Assembly (NCBI GenBank): GCA_030651035.1
Contig: JAUSCK010000221.1
Coordinates: 1 to 38,189, forward strand
DNA length: 38,189 nt
Reading direction: 5' to 3'
DNA from: Elusimicrobiota bacterium
GTDB lineage: Bacteria; Elusimicrobiota; Elusimicrobia; Elusimicrobiales; UBA9959
The position numbers and the translations under genes are program-made. Within the stretch, counting starts at the first letter, position 1; every line of letters starts with the position of its first letter. The notes under the pieces were generated by a model. It searched no databases, was not told the origin of the DNA, and saw only the letters and a program-made list of their open reading frames with translations. Shown here piece by piece: positions 1-6,454 of this stretch.

Positions 1-106
1 AGGCGGGAAAAAAATAAAAGTAAATTTTAATTTCCCGGCGGCAGAAACGCAGAAACTGCGGGAGCGGGCGGGGCTCAATCCTGCCGGACTGCGGACTTCA
101 AAAATT

Positions 107-182
107 TGGCGGCCCCTACGGGATTCGAACCCGTGATCTCCGCCTTGAGAGGGCGGCGTCCTAACCGCTAGACGAAGGGGCC
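107..182 (-). tRNA. tRNA-Glu (anticodon CTC)
   Basis: The reverse strand folds as a full cloverleaf. The acceptor stem GGCCCCT/AGGGGCC is perfect, the T arm carries GGTTCGAATCC, and the seven-base anticodon loop CTCTCAA places CTC at positions 34-36, which reads GAG (Glu). The 3' CCA is encoded in the DNA. The gene lies 46 bases downstream of tRNA-Thr on the same strand, so the two are probably one transcript. Confidence 0.95.
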
Positions 183-228
183 GTAAGTACATATTTTAGC
201 AAATAGCCCGCGGCACGGGTAAAAATTT

Positions 229-301
229 AGCCGACTATCGGATTTGAACCGATGACCTGCTGTTTACAAAACAGCTGCTCTACCAGCTGAGCTAAGTCGG
301 C
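229..301 (-). tRNA. tRNA-Thr (anticodon TGT)
   Basis: The reverse strand gives a complete cloverleaf: acceptor stem GCCGACT/AGTCGGC, D arm with AGCTGGTAGAGC, anticodon stem GCTGT/ACAGC with loop TTTGTAA (TGT, reading ACA), and T arm with GGTTCAAATCC. The discriminator base is T. CCA is not encoded, unlike in the neighbouring tRNA-Glu, so it must be added after transcription. Confidence 0.95.
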
Positions 302-313
302 GACTTCATGGCT

Positions 314-319
314 ATTATA
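314..319 (-). promoter_or_regulatory. Probable -10 box of the tRNA pair
   Basis: On the minus strand a perfect TATAAT lies 12 bases before the 5' end of tRNA-Thr, a usual distance for a stable-RNA promoter once a short leader is counted. No convincing -35 hexamer is visible. Confidence 0.5.
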
Positions 320-432
320 GGATTTTTTAACGGTGCGGTGGTATGAGGGGTCGTTTAAAGCAACATGCTAATTTTGCGTTAGATAATTCTACCCCCTTGT
401 GGGGGGCGTCCGTAGTATTTTATTATAACTCT

Positions 433-1677
433 ATGAGAAACATTACTGGCTGCAGCGAGCGGGGCATGATGGTCCTGTGCCTGGCCGCTGCCGCGGCGCT
501 TGGTTGCTGCCCGCTGTCCGCCCAGGATTTAACGCTGTCTACCGAGCCTGTTGTGCTGCAGCCGGCCGAGAGGTCTAATGCCATGGGCTTCAGGTTCAGC
601 GCCAAGGCCGGTGAAGCCAAGGGCAATGTGCTGCTCTCGCCGTACGGCCTCTATTCCGCTTTTTCAATGGCCTATGACGGCGCGCGCGGGAACACCGCGG
701 CCGAAATGCGCGGCGTTTTCGGTTTTCCCGAGGACCTGCATACCCTTCGCCGCGAAGCGGTGCGGCTGCGCCGGGGTCTGACCAAGTCCGTCAAAGGCGC
801 GGAGTTCAGGCGGGTCAACGCGTACTGGTATCAGACCGGCTATGAATTCCTGCCCGAATATGAAGCGGTGCTTAAGTCCTCCTATTCGGCGTCGGGAAAA
901 ACAGCGGATTTCAGGACCGTGCCGGAAAAGGCGCGGGCCGCCGTCAACGACTGGACGGCAAAGCAGACCGGCGGCCGGATCAGTGATATTTTCGAGCAGG
1001 GCTCGCTCACGCAGCTTACCAGGCTGACGATGCTGAGCGGCGTATATTTCAAGGGCAAATGGAAAAATTCTTTTAGCAGCGACGGCACGTCCGAACAGGA
1101 TTTCTTCCTGGCAAGCAGCGAAACGGTGAAAGCGCAGCTGATGTCCTCGGTCAAGCCGGTAAAAATTAATTACTACGAGGATGAAGAGGTCCAGGTGGCG
1201 GGGCTGGACTATCTCGGCGGCGGGCTGCGAATGCTGGCGATACTGCCGGCACCCGGGAAGAGCGCCGCCGACCTGGGCAGATCCCTTTCGCTCGAGAAGC
1301 TGGCGGGCCTGAGGGAAGCCCTTTCATCCAGGATAGAGCCGGTCATCCTCTACCTGCCGCGCTTTAAGTTTTCCAGCACCTGGGACCTGGCTGCCGGGCT
1401 GTCCGCGCTTGGCATGCCGCTGGCTTTCACGGAAAACGCGGATCTTTCCGGGATGACGGGCCGCAAGGGCCTTTTTCTGCAGAAGGCGGTGCAGAAAGTT
1501 TTCGTGGAAGTCGACGAGGAGGGGGCTGTCCCCGCCAAGGACGCTAAGGCCGGCCGGGCGAAGCGCGGAAAAAAGCCGCCGGTCTTCAGAGCCGACAGGC
1601 CCTTCGTTTTCCTGATAGAGGAAAAGCGGACGGGCCTGATACTTTTTATGGGCAGGCTTGAAGACCCGGGCTCCTAG
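433..1677 (+). CDS. Secreted serpin (serine protease inhibitor family)
   Basis: A serpin-fold protein of 414 residues, probably exported by a signal peptide (hydrophobic stretch MMVLCLAAAAALG, then Ala-Gln). Family marks are NVLLSPYGLYSAFSMAYDGA near the N terminus, LSGVYFKGKWKNSF in the middle, and the C-terminal FRADRPFVFLI followed by LFMGRLEDP, which match the serpin signature. The reactive loop begins at EEG (residues 362-364). Counting as in alpha-1-antitrypsin puts Arg378 at P1, within RAKR. The hinge has Pro at P12, Lys at P10 and Asp at P9 where inhibitory serpins prefer small residues, so inhibition by loop insertion is doubtful. The start at 433 is preferred over an in-frame upstream ATG at 343, whose extra 30 residues are not signal-like. 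ATG 466 is also possible. Confidence 0.9.
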   Translation: MRNITGCSERGMMVLCLAAAAALGCCPLSAQDLTLSTEPVVLQPAERSNAMGFRFSAKAGEAKGNVLLSPYGLYSAFSMAYDGARGNTAAEMRGVFGFPEDLHTLRREAVRLRRGLTKSVKGAEFRRVNAYWYQTGYEFLPEYEAVLKSSYSASGKTADFRTVPEKARAAVNDWTAKQTGGRISDIFEQGSLTQLTRLTMLSGVYFKGKWKNSFSSDGTSEQDFFLASSETVKAQLMSSVKPVKINYYEDEEVQVAGLDYLGGGLRMLAILPAPGKSAADLGRSLSLEKLAGLREALSSRIEPVILYLPRFKFSSTWDLAAGLSALGMPLAFTENADLSGMTGRKGLFLQKAVQKVFVEVDEEGAVPAKDAKAGRAKRGKKPPVFRADRPFVFLIEEKRTGLILFMGRLEDPGS

Positions 1678-1803
1678 CCGCGGGAAACATAAGAAAGAAT
1701 TTTATTCCAGCGGCAGCTTTATTGAAATCGGTTTGTAAATACGGGTTTAAGCAGTAAAACCGGGAGCAACGTTTTTTTAATGCGGATTTCCCGCGGATGC
1801 CTG

Positions 1804-1827
1804 GCGCCCGGCCTGTCAGCCGGGCGC
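1804..1827. terminator. GC-rich hairpin between convergent genes
   Basis: A perfect 9-bp stem GCGCCCGGC/GCCGGGCGC with a six-base loop lies between the convergent serpin gene and the 220-residue exported protein gene. Only three T residues follow on the plus strand and no T run on the minus strand, so it is at best a weak or factor-assisted terminator. Confidence 0.4.
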
Positions 1828-1845
1828 TTTGAACAGTACAGGTCG

Positions 1846-2508
1846 CTAGTTCATTTTTTCAGTACAGGCATCCAGTTTATACAGTTCCTCTCTGCTGAGT
1901 TTGGCGTTTTCCTGTTTAAGCTTTTCCCCAACCGCGGCGATTAATTTCTTTTTTGCGTCCGAGTTGAGGCCCCACTTAGGCATGCGTTCAAGTATTTCTT
2001 TCTCGCCGTCCTGCACGCGCTTTGCCCAGTAGCGTGCCTTAAGTTCTATACAGTAGTCCAGGGAAAGCTCGGAGATAAGTTTTTTATCCTGGCTGCCCGG
2101 AGCCAGCAGGGCGCGGACCTTCTGTTTGCTTTCGTCGAACTTGTTCATTTCCGCCGCCGTAAGAGCTCTGGCGCTGCCGCTGTCGAGGATTTTCCTGATT
2201 CCGGCCATCAGCCGGTCCCGGGTTCCGGGTTTCATTATCCATTTTTTGGAATATCCAAGCAGCTCTTCATAAGTTGTGTCCTTGACCTCCGTAACCCGCC
2301 AGGCCCAGTAGTTCGCCTCTATGTCCAGGTTTTCCTTGTCTATGGCGTCCATCAGGTCCATAACAGACGACAGCCCGGCTTCCCCGGGTTTTTCCGGCTG
2401 CGCTGCCGAAGTTTTAACGGAAGCCGCTCCTGCGGCCGGCCTCTCGGCGGCGAAAGCGGCCGCGGCGGTCATTGTCACAAACACTGCCAGTAGTATTTTA
2501 GTTTTCAT
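1846..2508 (-). CDS. Exported protein with a duplicated domain (unknown family)
   Basis: A 220-residue protein with a clear signal peptide (MKTKILLAVFVTMTAAAAFA) and a strong ribosome binding site, AGGAGGAC, a few bases before the ATG at 2508. The reading frame is open further upstream, but that part is not signal-like and runs into the anti-sigma gene. The mature part holds two copies of a helical unit: IEANYWAWRV ... KKWIMKPGTRDRLMAGI ... LTAAEMNKFD and LKARYWAKRV ... PKWGLNSDAKKKLIAAV ... LSREELYKLD. I do not recognise the family. It lies downstream of an ECF sigma/anti-sigma pair and has the same promoter-like motif as the sigma gene, so it is probably a target of that sigma factor, acting outside the cytoplasm. 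Confidence 0.8.
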   Translation of the reverse strand: MKTKILLAVFVTMTAAAAFAAERPAAGAASVKTSAAQPEKPGEAGLSSVMDLMDAIDKENLDIEANYWAWRVTEVKDTTYEELLGYSKKWIMKPGTRDRLMAGIRKILDSGSARALTAAEMNKFDESKQKVRALLAPGSQDKKLISELSLDYCIELKARYWAKRVQDGEKEILERMPKWGLNSDAKKKLIAAVGEKLKQENAKLSREELYKLDACTEKMN

Positions 2509-2528
2509 AAGTCCTCCTGTAACACTAC

Positions 2529-2554
2529 TATGCTCCGGGGCCGGAAGTATCACA
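2529..2554 (-). promoter_or_regulatory. Candidate ECF promoter, motif 1 copy A
   Basis: The minus strand reads TGTGATACTT-N9-GAGCATA. The same 17 fixed bases with the same nine-base spacer occur upstream of the ECF sigma gene at 3490-3515. This copy starts at the base after the anti-sigma stop codon and ends 20 bases before the ATG of the exported protein. The N9 segments differ (GC-rich here, AT-rich in the other copy), so conservation is confined to the two boxes. Confidence 0.6.
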
Positions 2555-2974
2555 TTACCGCCCCTGAAAATCCGCGCCGCCGGGGAAATTGTAAGAGGCC
2601 CTCCAGTCAGGCTGTATATCCATAAGATACAGCCGGGCTTCATCGGCATATGAGGGGTAGTTATCATAAGAGCGCCAGTCCGGTGAAAGCTCGGCGACCC
2701 GCCGGTGCGGAGAATGCAGGGAAACAGCCAGTATCAACGCGGCGGCGCACGCGGCCAGCGCCGGCGCTGCTTTTTTCCAGAATGACCTTGGCGCGGGCTC
2801 CCGTTGGGCGCCCAGCAGCGCGCGTATACGGTTCTTTACCGCAGCTGGGGCGTTTAATTCCGCTTTTTTAAAGCGGGAAATGACCTCTTCGTTGGCCGCG
2901 GATCTTTTTGCGTCCCCGGCCGAGATTTCAGTTATGAACCTGCTCAACTCTTCAGATTTTTCAGGGCGCGTCAT
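2555..2974 (-). CDS. Membrane anti-sigma factor (probable), module 1
   Basis: A 139-residue protein whose start overlaps the end of the ECF sigma gene by 14 bases, the usual arrangement for a translationally coupled anti-sigma factor. Residues 1-68 are charged and cytoplasmic-like. One hydrophobic segment spans about residues 69-86 (PALAACAAALILAVSL), followed by a periplasmic tail of about 50 residues. There is no HxxxCxxC zinc motif, so it is not a ZAS-type anti-sigma. The tail holds a short tandem duplication, PDWRSYDNYPSYAD then PDWRASYNFPGGAD. The role is inferred from gene order and topology, not from a recognised domain. Confidence 0.7.
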   Translation of the reverse strand: MTRPEKSEELSRFITEISAGDAKRSAANEEVISRFKKAELNAPAAVKNRIRALLGAQREPAPRSFWKKAAPALAACAAALILAVSLHSPHRRVAELSPDWRSYDNYPSYADEARLYLMDIQPDWRASYNFPGGADFQGR

Positions 2975-3470
2975 AATTCTCCCCCGTTAATTGTTTCCTT
3001 AATTTTGCCATGCACCTGTAAAGGATAGTTCCTACATTGCTTTCACTCAGTCCCGTAACCGCCGCTATCTCGCGGTTCGTCATTTCCGAATAGAACTTCA
3101 GGGTTATCATGTCACGCTCCCGCGGCTCAAGCATTCCAAGGGCTGAAACAAGTTCGGCTATATCACCGCCGGTATCACCTGTCCCCGGATCACGGCCGGA
3201 TTCTCCGGGAAAGATGTCGCCGAAAAGATCGAGAGGAAAGAATTTTAATATGGCAGCTTTTCTCAGGCAAGAATTAACTTCGTTGCGGGCTATGCCGAAA
3301 AGCCACTGGGCCATATTGCCCCTGGCCGGGTTGTATTGCTCAAAACGGGCCAGGGCTTTTTGGAAAACAGCGGAGGATATATCCTCAGCCGCGGCGTCCG
3401 CGCCGATACGGCAGCGTATGTAGGAGTAGATCCGCGCGAAGAATTCTTCGTATACCTCGGGAAATTCCAT
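2961..3470 (-). CDS. ECF-family RNA polymerase sigma factor, module 1
   Basis: A 169-residue sigma-70-family ECF factor. Region 2 covers about residues 5-70 (VYEEFFARIYSYIRCRIG, then MAQWLFGIARNEV). Region 4 covers about residues 110-160 (LGMLEPRERDMITLKFYSEM, TNREIAAVTGLSESNVGTIL, the helix-turn-helix that reads the -35 box). ATG 3470 is preferred because AGAGGTGG lies just upstream; a GTG two codons earlier is possible. The gene heads a minus-strand set of sigma, anti-sigma and exported protein. It has motif 1 in its own promoter region, so positive autoregulation is likely. Confidence 0.93.
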   Translation of the reverse strand: MEFPEVYEEFFARIYSYIRCRIGADAAAEDISSAVFQKALARFEQYNPARGNMAQWLFGIARNEVNSCLRKAAILKFFPLDLFGDIFPGESGRDPGTGDTGGDIAELVSALGMLEPRERDMITLKFYSEMTNREIAAVTGLSESNVGTILYRCMAKLRKQLTGENYDAP

Positions 3471-3489
3471 AACCACCTCTATAATACAA

Positions 3490-3515
3490 TATGCTCAAAA
3501 GCGAAAAGTATCACA
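3490..3515 (-). promoter_or_regulatory. Candidate ECF promoter, motif 1 copy B
   Basis: The minus strand reads TGTGATACTT-N9-GAGCATA, ending 19 bases before the sigma gene ATG. It matches copy A at 2529-2554 in both boxes and in spacer length. Two copies, one before the sigma gene and one before the next exported gene, fit an autoregulated ECF regulon. The -35-like box would be TGATACTT and the -10-like box GAGCATA. Confidence 0.6.
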
Positions 3516-3565
3516 CTTTGCCTGAGAACTTCACTGAAAAAGGTTAATCCGGGCCGTTGAATTGT

Positions 3566-3571
3566 TATAAT
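3566..3571 (+). promoter_or_regulatory. Probable -10 box of the DJ-1/PfpI gene
   Basis: A perfect TATAAT lies 16 bases before ATG 3588, with the G-rich ribosome binding site GGGGG between them. The matching -35 position holds GTTAAT, a weak hexamer. This promoter diverges from the ECF sigma gene. Confidence 0.5.
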
Positions 3572-3587
3572 TTCGGCTGGGGGATTT

Positions 3588-4094
3588 ATGAAAAAAATAG
3601 CGATGTTTATAGCTTTCCAGGGCTTCCGGGATGAGGAGTACACCGAGCCTAAAAAAATTCTCGAGGCTGCGGGGCACAAGGTAGTTACCGTTTCCACCGC
3701 GAAGGGCGAGGCCAGGGGGAAGTTCAGGGCTACCGCGCAGGTTGACAAGACGGTGGGGGAGGTAAACCCCGCCGATTACGACGCGCTCGCGCTGGTGGGC
3801 GGGCCGGGGGCACTGGAGCACCTGGACACGCCCCAGGTCCACGCCATTTTTAAAAAGGCGGCCGAGCTTGGCAAGGTGATAGGCTCTATCTGCATCTCCC
3901 CGGTAGCGCTCGCCCACGCCGGGCTGCTGAAAGGCAGGACGGTCACCTGCTGGCCCGACGGCGCGGCCGAGGTGGAGAAGGGCGGCGGGAAATATACCGG
4001 CGCCGACCTTGAGATAGACGGCAAGCTGATAACCGCCAGCGGCCCGGTTCCGGCTAAAAAATACGGGGCCGCGCTGGTAGAGGCTTTAAAATGA
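3588..4094 (+). CDS. DJ-1/PfpI family protein
   Basis: A 168-residue single-domain member of the DJ-1/ThiJ/PfpI superfamily. The N-terminal strand MKKIAMFIA is followed by GFRDEEY, carrying the conserved acidic residue (Glu16 or Glu17). The middle has DYDALALVGGPGALEHL. The nucleophile elbow is GSICISPVALAHAG with Cys102. The residue after the Cys is Ile, not the His of PfpI proteases, so peptidase activity is unlikely; glyoxalase/deglycase or chaperone-like roles are known in the family. The stop overlaps an upstream in-frame extension of the next gene, and the two are probably co-transcribed. Confidence 0.9.
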   Translation: MKKIAMFIAFQGFRDEEYTEPKKILEAAGHKVVTVSTAKGEARGKFRATAQVDKTVGEVNPADYDALALVGGPGALEHLDTPQVHAIFKKAAELGKVIGSICISPVALAHAGLLKGRTVTCWPDGAAEVEKGGGKYTGADLEIDGKLITASGPVPAKKYGAALVEALK

Positions 4095-4150
4095 CCCCGC
4101 ACTTTTCCCGAAGGACGGCCAAAGCGCGGGGCAGGGAAACAGGAGGAAAA

Positions 4151-4798
4151 ATGAAAATATTGACCGCGTTATTGCTGACGGCGCTGCTTTCCGGCGGCGC
4201 GGCCGCGGAGGAACAAAAAAAAGCGGCGGATGGAGACGCCTGGAAAGCCCGGGTATTCACTTCCGAGGAGCTGAAAAAATACAACGGTAAAGACGGCATG
4301 CCCGCTTACGCGGCGGTGGACGGGATAGTCTACGACCTTTCAAAGTCCAAGTACTGGAAGGCCGGCGGGCACATGAAGATGCACGAAGCCGGCGCGGACC
4401 TGAGCTCAGCCATGCATAACCAGGCCCCTAAGGGCACACACAAGGACGGGAAGATACTTGAGAAAATGCCGAAGGTGGGGGTGCTGGAAGGCTACGGCAA
4501 AGAAAGGACGGCCGCCGCGCCGCCGGCCGCGAAATCAACTCCGGAGGCAGCGCCGCAGGAGGCCGCGAAATCTCCGCTGGCCGCCCTGCACAAGGTGACA
4601 AAGGAGGAAATAGGGCTCGACACCTCCTGCCCGGTCACCGGTGAAAAAATAAAAGTATCGGAGAAGACTCCCGCCCTGGATTTTAAGGGGAAAACCTATT
4701 ATTTTTCCGGCCTGGACAGTATGGCGAAGTTCGGCAAAGACCCGGGGAAGGCGTTGACGGAAAAGGTCAAGGGGCTGTTCAAGAAAAAGAAAAGCTGA
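4151..4798 (+). CDS. Exported cytochrome b5-like / YHS-like fusion protein
   Basis: A 215-residue protein with signal peptide MKILTALLLTALLSGGAAA; AGGAGG lies just before ATG 4151. Residues 36-115 resemble the small cytochrome b5-like heme/steroid-binding domain: FTSEELKKYNGKDG, AYAAVDGIVYDLS, WKAGGHMKMHEAGADLS. Candidate ligand histidines are 74, 78 and 89. An Ala/Pro-rich linker leads to residues 158-203, which resemble a YHS-type domain (TSCPVTGEKI, FKGKTYYFSGLDSMAKFGKDP). The tail is Lys-rich. Heme binding is inferred from the family. The 3' end overlaps the convergent aroA gene by 20 bases. Confidence 0.85.
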   Translation: MKILTALLLTALLSGGAAAEEQKKAADGDAWKARVFTSEELKKYNGKDGMPAYAAVDGIVYDLSKSKYWKAGGHMKMHEAGADLSSAMHNQAPKGTHKDGKILEKMPKVGVLEGYGKERTAAAPPAAKSTPEAAPQEAAKSPLAALHKVTKEEIGLDTSCPVTGEKIKVSEKTPALDFKGKTYYFSGLDSMAKFGKDPGKALTEKVKGLFKKKKS

Positions 4799-6023
4799 AG
4801 ACTCTTTTAAAGTCTTTCCAGAAACCCGGGTATGATTTGTTCACGCAGCCCGGGTTTTTTATTTCCAGCCCGGGGCAGATAAGGGCGGCCGCGGCCGCCG
4901 CCATGGCTATCCGGTGGTCGCCGAATGTTTCCACCGGCTTTACCGCCGAAAAAGAGGGCCGGCCGGTTATCTTCAGCGCGCCGTTCTTATAGGCGGCCTT
5001 AACGCCCAGCGAAGCCAGCAGCGCCAGGGTGCTTTTTATCCTGTCGGATTCCTTGGCGCGCAGCCCCGCTATGCCGCCGATAACGGTAATGCCGCGCGCG
5101 CGGGCCGCGAGCAGGGCCAGCAGCGGAACCTCGTCTATCATTGCCGGGATCTCCGCCGCCTTCACGGAGCGGGCTATAAGGGCCGACGGCAGGACTTCTA
5201 TTTCGCCGTAAGGTTCAGGGAAGGCATGCATGGCCTTCAGGTTTATGACGGCGCCCATTTTTTTCAGCGCCGCTATGAAACCCAGCCGGGCGGGGTTCAG
5301 GCCGCAGGAATTTATTTTAAGCGCCTTTCCGGAAAGCAGCGCGGCGGTTATGAACGGCGCGGCCGAAGAAATATCCCCGGGTATCGTCAAAGGCCGAGGG
5401 GTGAGCGGGCCCGGCTCCAGTTTTATGCTAGCGCCGCGATGCGTAAGCCGGGCTCCCATCAGGGTGAAAAGCCGCTCGGTATGGTCCCGGCTCGGTGTCT
5501 TCTCTTTTATTTCCAGCGGGCCTTTAGCGTAAAGCCCGGCCAGCAGCAACGCTGATTTTATCTGGGCGCTTTCGACTCCGGAAATTTTACACCCCTTCAG
5601 CGCTGCCGGTTTTATCGAAAGCGGCAGCCGCCCTTTATCCGCCACGATGCGGGCGCCCAGTTTCTTAAGCGCGCCAGCCAGCCCTTCCATCGGTCTTTTT
5701 AAAAGCGAGCCGCGCCCCGTTATCACGGAGGGGAAATCCTGCCCGGCCAGTATGCCGGCCAGCAGGCGCGCGAGCGCCCCGGACTCGCCGGCGTCAAGAG
5801 CCTCTCCCGGAGCTTTAAGGCCCTTCAGTCCCCGCCCCGCCACTATAAAGGCGCTCCCGTCGCGGTGAAGCTTTACGCCCAGCGCCTGCAGGCAGCGGGC
5901 GGCGGCCTCCGTATCTTCGCAGCGCAGCGGGTGGTCTATGCGCGCGCTGCCGCCGGCTACGGCGGCCAGCAGCAGGGCCCTTATGGTTATGGATTTGTCC
6001 GGCGGGGGAGAGTAAGACTTCAT
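4779..6023 (-). CDS. aroA: 3-phosphoshikimate 1-carboxyvinyltransferase (EPSP synthase)
   Basis: Transfers the enolpyruvyl group of PEP to shikimate 3-phosphate, the sixth shikimate step. It has 414 residues. Key motifs are PPDKSITIRALLLAA near the N terminus, GDISSAAPFITAALLSG in the middle, IDEVPLLALLAA with the catalytic acidic region, RAKESDRIK, and DHRIAMA near the C terminus. The usual GNAGTAMRP loop reads DAGESGALARLLAG here. The N terminus is short, with only eight residues before DKS. It is the last gene of the shikimate operon and overlaps aroQ by four bases. A plus-strand terminator hairpin lies inside its 3' coding end. Confidence 0.95.
   Translation of the reverse strand: MKSYSPPPDKSITIRALLLAAVAGGSARIDHPLRCEDTEAAARCLQALGVKLHRDGSAFIVAGRGLKGLKAPGEALDAGESGALARLLAGILAGQDFPSVITGRGSLLKRPMEGLAGALKKLGARIVADKGRLPLSIKPAALKGCKISGVESAQIKSALLLAGLYAKGPLEIKEKTPSRDHTERLFTLMGARLTHRGASIKLEPGPLTPRPLTIPGDISSAAPFITAALLSGKALKINSCGLNPARLGFIAALKKMGAVINLKAMHAFPEPYGEIEVLPSALIARSVKAAEIPAMIDEVPLLALLAARARGITVIGGIAGLRAKESDRIKSTLALLASLGVKAAYKNGALKITGRPSFSAVKPVETFGDHRIAMAAAAAALICPGLEIKNPGCVNKSYPGFWKDFKRVFSFSFS
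4822..4860 (+). terminator. Rho-independent terminator embedded in the 3' end of aroA
   Basis: The plus strand has AAACCCGGG, an 18-base loop, CCCGGGTTT and a run of six Ts overall. It would end the DJ-1/cytochrome-b5 transcript 24-62 bases after that stop codon. It lies entirely inside the coding sequence of the convergent aroA gene. Confidence 0.75.
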
Positions 6024-6454
6024 TGCTTTTTCAGCGCGGCGCAGAAATCCAGCGCCTTGAAATACGAGAGCTGACCTTCGCCCTTGAACTGCGCGCGGCA
6101 GACCGGCTTTATCACGGAAATTTTGCGGAAGGGTTCCCGCTTCGAGATATCGCTCAGGTGGACTTCCACCGCCGGGAGCTCAAGCGCCTCTATGGCGTCG
6201 CGGATGGCGCAGCTGTAATGGGTGTAGGCCGCGGGGTTTATCACCAGCGCGTCAGCCCAGGCGGCGTTGGCGGTCAGCAGGTCTATTATTTCACCTTCGC
6301 AGTTGCTCTGGAAGGCCCGGACCTTAGCGCCCAGCCCGGCGGCGTGTTTTTTTATCCCGGAGTTCAGCTGCGCCAGCGTGGCCTTGCCGTAAATTTCCGG
6401 CTTGCGCTTGCCCAGCAGGTGCAGGTTCGGCCCGTGTATCACAAGTATGTTCAT
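6020..6454 (-). CDS. aroQ: 3-dehydroquinate dehydratase, type II
   Basis: Converts 3-dehydroquinate to 3-dehydroshikimate, the third shikimate step. At 144 residues it has the normal length of the dodecameric type II enzyme. Motifs are ILVIHGPNLHLLGKRKPEIYG (the Tyr is the catalytic base), FQSNCEGEIIDLL, ALVINPAAYTHYSCAIRDAI, and PAVEVHLSDISKREPFR carrying the catalytic His. It overlaps aroB upstream and aroA downstream by four bases each, so translation is coupled. Confidence 0.97.
   Translation of the reverse strand: MNILVIHGPNLHLLGKRKPEIYGKATLAQLNSGIKKHAAGLGAKVRAFQSNCEGEIIDLLTANAAWADALVINPAAYTHYSCAIRDAIEALELPAVEVHLSDISKREPFRKISVIKPVCRAQFKGEGQLSYFKALDFCAALKKQ

Noticed and set aside
343-432. 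Upstream ATG giving the serpin a 30-residue extension
   Set aside because: The extension is not signal-like and would bury the signal peptide inside the protein.
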